Origin: Bondarzewia mesenterica
Lineage: Eukaryota > Basidiomycota > Agaricomycetes > Russulales > Bondarzewiaceae
Reading direction: 5' to 3'
Assembly (NCBI GenBank): GCA_004802705.1
Contig: SGPL01000181.1
Location: 1-56,897, forward strand
DNA: 56,897 bases
This document shows positions 51,891-56,897 of this stretch, one piece after another (within the stretch, counting starts at the first letter, position 1; each line of letters starts with the position of its first letter). A program made the translations under genes and the position numbers. The notes under the pieces were generated by a model. That model made no database searches. It was not told the DNA's origin and saw only the letters and a program-made list of their open reading frames with translations.

Positions 51891-54486
51891 ATGCCCATCT
51901 CGCAAACTATTCAAGACCTCGTCCATGCGGACTACACTCTTACTTCTGTCCTCGCGGCCTCTGACGACCCTCACATCGGGCCAGGTAAGCTCATAAAGAC
52001 GCTTTATGATGGAAAGTACGGAAGGAGCGGTGAGCAGGGGTTTACAGCTGAAGGAAAGGGGGCGGAGGCGGAGGCAGAAGAGCCTGAGCAGGGCGGCGAT
52101 GTTGGAAGGTGCTTACCGCCTTCTGGAGGAGGCTTGGGAAGTTTGATTGGGAAGCTGAGGGGGAAGGGGAAGAAAGGGGACCGGGAGGGAGAGGGGGATG
52201 AAGGGGCAAAAAATAAGGAATGTAAGAAGAGGGTGATTGGGGAACAGCTGAGTGAGGAGGATCTCGAGTTGGCGTATCGGTGTGGGAGGTTTGGGGATCG
52301 GAGGCCGAGCGATTTGTTTCTCAAGGTCAGATTGCGTGTCAGAAGTCAGAGTACCGGGTGGTAATCCCAGCATGCTCATCGTGTTCGTCGCTTGTTTCAG
52401 ATATACCATGATGTCCTGCAGACCCTCGAAGAGGATCCATGGGCAGGCGTCGTCTCGCCTCCCTTGCTCGGATCCACCGGAGTCGTACCACTGACCATCA
52501 TCTCCGTGTGCGTGATGAATGGACGAGATTCACCGATGAGACTCATTAATTTTTTGTGTTCTTCCTCGCGCCTCTGATACTGATAGCATCCCGGACATCA
52601 TCCAACACTATTACGATTGCATCATCCACGCCCGACACGAAGTCATCCTCGCCACCAATTTCTGGCAGATCTCGGACTCGGCCACGAAGATTTGCGATGC
52701 GCTGCGCGAGCTGTCTCGTCGGCAACTTGCTCGCGAACCTGCAGGATCGGGGAAGAAGGTGGTGGTGAAGTTTATGTATGATCGCGGGAGCGCGAGGCAG
52801 GCGCGGGATAATCATCTCAAAGTGGAGGAGAAGGAGTGGACGGGCTCGTGGATTGGGATGCCGAAGAGGGAGGAGATGGTTGGGTTGGATTTTGAGCTGG
52901 TCAATTTCCATCGGTGGGTCTGGCAGAGGATCTCTTTTTTCTTGCTTGCGACGAGCTATTTTGCGGGCGACTCACATTTTTCCTTTTTTTTGCAGACCGC
53001 TCTTGGGCACATTCCACAGTAAATACATGATCGTGGATCGCAAAATGGCATTGCTCAATAGCAACAATATCCAGGACCGTGCAAACGTGAGCGAGTTGAC
53101 TGTCATCAAAACATGAATTTTCGACAGTTTTCTCAGGTGGAAATGATGGTCCATCTCGAGGGACCCATCGTCGACTCTATGTACGACATGGCCCTCTTCA
53201 GCTGGTACTTGTCGCTGGACCCTACCTTGCCGCTGCTCAAGTCACCATATACGCGGCCACCAGAGGGATACAAGTTTGGCATTGAGAACAAATGGATGAC
53301 GGTCCGCGATCTAGATGGGAAGGACGGCGAGGCAATGGCAGCCAAGATGACATCCAAGGATCACGAGAGCACACGGTCGGGCAAAACAGATCCAACGGCG
53401 GTCGGCGGTGCTCGAACGGATGAAGCTGCTCGATGCGATTCTGCCAACGATGATAATGACAAGGACAAGGACACGCGGTTCATCTCCGGACGACACATTT
53501 CCATAACGGACCACCTGAACGCGGGTTCGCAGCGCGACACNCAGGCGAGCTTCCCCCCGCCCGACGCGAGGGACGCAGAGGACGAGTTCCGACCGCACAT
53601 CCTGCACGCGCCGCACGCCGAGTGCGCGATGGCGTTGGTGAACCGCAAGCCTCACGGGCGGCCTGGGCACGGGGACATCGCGAACCCGCAGGACGTGGCG
53701 TGGTTGTCGGCGTTGGCGCGGGCGGAACGGACTGTGTTCGTGCAGACGCCGACGTTCACGGCCAGANTGGTTGTGCGTGCGGTGTTGGAGGCGGTGCGGC
53801 GGGGGGTGGAGGTGACGCTTTATGTGGATGTGGGGTTCAATGATGGTGGGGAGGCGTTGCCGTGGCAGGGCGGGACGAATGAGGAGGTCGCGAGGAGGAT
53901 GTTTGGGGCGCTTGGGGAGGGGGAGAAGGGGCGGTTGAGGTTTTTTTGGTATACGGGTGCGCAGTCCTTTGTCTTTTCCTTTTTTTTTTCACTTGGCGGT
54001 GGATTTCATTTTACTGATGGGGCACGGTGTGTCCGTTATGGTGTTTGTCTGAGCAGGCAAGGACCAGGATCGGCCGATCAACGCGCGCATGAGTCGGAGG
54101 AATTGTCACGTCAAGCTCATGGTCGTGGATGGCCAAGTCGGGATCCAGGGCAACGGTAACCAGGTCTGTCACCGTTTCTGCAGGTCCCCAAGCGTTCGCT
54201 GACGAGTCTGGAACTGTGTGGCATTCGCGCTCGACGCTCGACTCGATCCACGTAGGACGCGCAATCGTGGTTCCACTCGCAGGAGGTGAACGTGATGTTG
54301 GACAGCGCGTCGGTGTGTGCGGAGTGGATGGACGCCGTGCGGCGGAATCAGAATACGCATTTTCGGGGGAGAGTGGATGGGGATGGGGTGTGGAGGGACG
54401 AGGCGGGGGAGGTGTTGAAAGATGCAACGGGCGTGAAGAGCGGGCCTGGGCATGTGATGAAGAGGGTTCTTGCATTGGGAAGGTGA
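51891..54486 (+). CDS. Phospholipase D-like protein with two HKD motifs
   Basis: PLD-superfamily enzymes cleave or transfer phosphodiesters through two HxK(x4)D motifs. The start at 51891 reads MPISQTIQDLVHADYTLTSV. Exon 1 ends at 52325 (SDLFLK), and exon 2 begins IYHDVLQTLEEDPWAGVVSP at 52401. The first PLD half reads IIQHYYDCIIHARHEVILAT, NFWQISDSATKICDALRELS, VKFMYDRGSARQ, and motif 1 HSKYMIVDRKMALLNSNN (53017-53070). Between the halves lies a charged linker. The second half reads DVAWLSALARAERTVFVQT, VTLYVDVGFNDGGEALPW, GGTNEEVARRMFGAL, and motif 2 CHVKLMVVDGQVGIQGNGNQ (54105-54164). The last exon is DAQSWFHSQEVNVMLDSASV to VMKRVLALGR, stop at 54486. Both motifs are intact. The acidic Gly-rich insert near 52040-52200 is low in complexity. 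N bases occur at 53541 and 53766. Confidence 0.88.
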
Positions 54487-55198
54487 CTGGGTGAGTCGAG
54501 CTGCAGCTGCGCCGGGAGGCGTTGGTTCGTTGGGACGCTCGTTGCTGGCATGTAAATTTGGAGGCCAGACCGGAAGTGTAGGTGATTCGGGACGGATTTT
54601 TTTTTTGGTGTTCATATAGGAATAATACCTATAGAATATTCGCGGCGGGTGTTATTGCGGTTTAGGCCAACTCGCGTGCAATGCCGCAGATCCGCCCACT
54701 GAACGCGATATTGCAAGCAAGGTTGCTGCCCACTCCCTAGTTCTCGAATTCGGAAGAAAGGACAAGCTCCGAAAAGTAATCAGATAGCACAGAAACCACG
54801 ATATAATTCAACAGTTTCGCTGGGACCAAACTGACTCCCACTTCAATCCTGCTTCCCCTCCCTCCTGAACCACCCCGGCCCACAGCCCCAAACCCTCTCC
54901 CGCTCTCCCATATCCAAGTAACAATCACGATGGCTACACATAAAGTCCATGAGCCCTAACGACCGTCCCAAGACCATGGGAGAAATGAAAGAGCTGCACA
55001 GCTTGTAGATGACAAAGACAGGAATCTTGTGGAAATAGTCCGTCCACGCACGGAGATACAGCAGGATGGTATCCGTACCGTCGCAAATAACCACCAGAAC
55101 CACTCTCCACTTGAGATGCCCCTGCTCCCATGTCATTTAATTAGATCAGGGCGGGCGGGGGAAGACTCACAGGCAACGTAGAGGATATCGAATATCTG
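54487..55198. other. Spacer between the PLD-like gene and its duplicated 3' end
   Basis: Includes the PLD trailer. A minus-strand ORF at 54843-55136 (WEQGHLKWRVVLVVICDG, DYFHKIPVFVIYKLC) looks hydrophobic and could be an exon of an unrecognised gene, but no clear splice partners or family were found. Confidence 0.3.
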
Positions 55199-55637
55199 CT
55201 CGATCCACGTGGGACGCGCAATCGTGGGTCCACTCGCAGGAGGTGAACGTGGTGCTGGACAGCGCGTCGGTGTGTGCGGAGTGGATGGACGCCGTGCGGC
55301 GGAATCAGAATACGCATTTGCGGGGGAGGGTGGATGGGGATGGGGTGTGGAGGGACGAGGCGGGGGAGGTGTTGAAAGATGCGACGGCGTGAAGAGCGGG
55401 CCTGGGCATGTGATGAAGAGGGTTCTTGCATTGGGAAGGTGACTGGGTAAGCCGAGCTGCAGCTGTGCCGGGAGGCGGTAGTTCGTTAGGATGCTCGTTG
55501 CTGGCATGTAAATTTGGAGGCCAGAGCGGCAGTGTAGGTGATTCGGGACGGATTTTTCTGTTTTGGTGTTCATAGGAACAATAACTATAGGATGTTCGCG
55601 GCGGATGCTGTCGCAGGGTCGGGCGAACTCGCGTGCA
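55199..55637 (+). pseudogene. Duplicated, broken 3' end of the PLD-like gene
   Basis: This copies 54242-54680, which covers the last PLD exon and trailer, 957 bp downstream and in the same orientation. Shared blocks include gacgcgcaatcgtgg, cactcgcaggaggtgaacgt, ctggcatgtaaatttggagg and ggtgattcgggacggatttt. One base is missing (gacggcg versus acgggcg near 55387), shifting the frame of the VKSGPGHVMKRVLALGR segment, and no upstream PLD exons are present. It is a nonfunctional fragment, though the exon may retain its acceptor. Confidence 0.85.
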
Positions 55638-56323
55638 CTTCGGTCGCGTGTGTTTACAGATGCATCTGGTCGCGCTGGGGTGCTGGGGACGAGAGGCGTG
55701 CTACTGAATTTTAAATCGTGCCTTTGACGAGTAAGTGCGGAACGATTTTTTGGTAGATGCCGCCGCTGGAGGACGGGGGTAGTTTGTTGACAATGAAACG
55801 GTTCGAGTCGAGGGAGTCGCGGAGTGCGAAATACGGAGGGAGGTCGATTCGGTTTGTCGGGGAGATCTGCCGAAGATGCCTCTCTGCTGGGGAACCTGAT
55901 CAAGGGCCCTTGTGAGGCCCAGGGGACAAACGCGGGTGGAGTGCGACGCGGATACCACGCGTATAAAGCATGGACACCCCGCGCGCACGCATACCGTCGC
56001 CTGCATGCTGCCACTAGGGTCTACACAAGTGGTCCTTTCCTCCCTCGCCTTGTGACGCTTTCGCTTTTGTTTTATAAGGGCTCACAGTGAGCAGGCGGGC
56101 GGCCTGCGATCCTACCCCCTCGTCCTTTGGGACATTTTAAAAAAGCCTCGTTGTCTGTACTCTCGTCGTCTGGGCCCTTTGCTAACTTGGTTCATCCAGT
56201 CGTTGTTCATTTGTTCTCTTTTGTTCTCCCCTGCTGTCCTTGTACTTGATCTGCATTCTTCGATTTATTGCTGCTTGTTGCATTCAACCTCCTGGCAGGG
56301 ATCCGATTCTCGACGTCTAGCAG
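55638..56323. other. Upstream region of the last gene
   Basis: No supported gene. A long minus-strand frame (55133-56014) runs through the PLD fragment and is probably a GC-driven artefact. CT- and T-rich runs near 56120-56260 resemble a fungal promoter and leader. Confidence 0.35.
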
Positions 56324-56897
56324 GATGCCTTCTTCGTCTTGGTTGCCACAACGCGCGTCGTCTCCGAGCCTGTCATCCGCATCGCCTTCACGATGCCCGT
56401 CACCGAGTCCAGACGCGACGACATCGACATCGACATCGACACGTCGCCTGAACCGTAAAGCGGCGCCGCCGTTTCCGTACTGTCTGCGGTACCCGGCGCC
56501 TGACCCCACAGACCCGTTCGCGCCGCTGTCGGTGCTTCGCAGTCGCACGTCGAGCCACATGAGCGATTCGCAAGCCCGTTCAAAGAGCCTCCCCGACCCG
56601 CCCGTGTCCGCGCCGCTGAAGTCTGGGTTTGAGTTCCCGAGGCCTGAGGACGGATCTGGGACCAAGGGCGCTGGCCGAGCTGAGACGGGGTACACGTTCG
56701 GGCTGGCGGGGGGCACGGCGAGGGTCGCACGCGTCGTTGCCCCTCGTGCCTTCGGCCCTCGCCAGACACAACGCGTCTTCTTCTGACCACGACAATCCAA
56801 ATGCGGACACGGCGATACCCGAATCGATCCTCCGCCGACGCGAATCGCGGCATCGGTCCCAGTCCGCGCTCGTCTTTGGGAGCTGCCCGCCGCCGTC
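56324..56897 (+). CDS. N-terminal part of an unidentified Ser/Pro/Arg-rich protein, runs off the window
   Basis: The ATG at 56324 (MPSSSWLPQRASSPSLSS) begins a 154-codon frame that stops at 56786. From about 56715 another frame continues to the end of the window: SHASLPLVPSALARHNASSS, DHDNPNADTAIPESILRR. The switch lies near a G6 run at about 56706-56711, so an indel or a short intron is likely. The protein looks like a disordered, phosphorylatable N-terminus (RSRTSSHMSDSQARSKSLPD). The family cannot be named from this part. Confidence 0.5.

Noticed and set aside
55133..56014. A 293-codon minus-strand ORF
   Set aside because: It runs antisense through the duplicated PLD fragment, is Pro/Thr/His-rich from GC bias, and has no domain; a similar frame occurs opposite the original PLD exon.

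Overview
The window looks like nuclear DNA of a filamentous basidiomycete, probably an Agaricomycete. Genes are split by many short GT-AG introns (about 45-60 nt), are closely packed on both strands, and form a fungal set: a Sec9-type SNARE, a SUR7/PalI membrane protein, an RTA1 protein, polysaccharide lyases, a CCCH protein of a type common in mushrooms, and a stand-alone SRA protein. All exon structures here were read by hand from splice signals and family motifs.

Layout. 1-7.5 kb: two family 8 polysaccharide lyase genes on the minus strand (the first cut by the window edge) with an RTA1-type membrane protein between them. 8.1-24.3 kb: a dense conserved block: SUR7/PalI protein (-), MPP10 (+), SEC9 (+), CCCH zinc-finger protein (+), SRA/YDG protein (+), a secreted double-psi beta-barrel protein (+), a conserved unknown (-) paired head to head with a GPI-anchor-like serine-rich protein (+), and MYG1 (+). 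24.3-29.2 kb: accessory, repeat-rich DNA with runs of N, degenerate repeats, the remains of an amidohydrolase gene and the start of a small conserved fungal protein. 29.6-36.2 kb: an intronless F-box gene and two aldo-keto reductase genes made by a 2.5-kb tandem duplication that includes the promoters. 36.3-39.6 kb: NDUFAF7 (-) and eIF6 (+) sharing a 290-bp promoter region. 39.6-44.7 kb: gene-poor, with a 122-bp tandem repeat and an unidentified ORF that recurs, broken, at 47.4-48.0 kb, so that direct repeats bracket a TPR gene (44.8-47.1 kb). 48.4-54.5 kb: a vacuolar AVT3-like amino-acid transporter and a phospholipase-D-like protein, the latter followed by a duplicated, broken copy of its own 3' end. 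56.3 kb to the end: an unidentified gene that runs off the window.

The genes do not form one pathway. Housekeeping functions (ribosome biogenesis through MPP10 and eIF6, secretion through SEC9, mitochondria through NDUFAF7 and MYG1) alternate with lineage-specific or recently duplicated genes (PL8 pair, AKR pair, F-box, repeats). Three conserved genes (MPP10, MYG1, AVT3-like) show reading-frame conflicts exactly at homopolymer or dinucleotide runs, which suggests sequencing indels more than real pseudogenes. I found no convincing new multi-gene system. The most interesting leads are the CCCH protein with a possible NYN/PIN-like domain next to the SRA gene, the tandem duplications, and the relic-rich 24-29 kb island.
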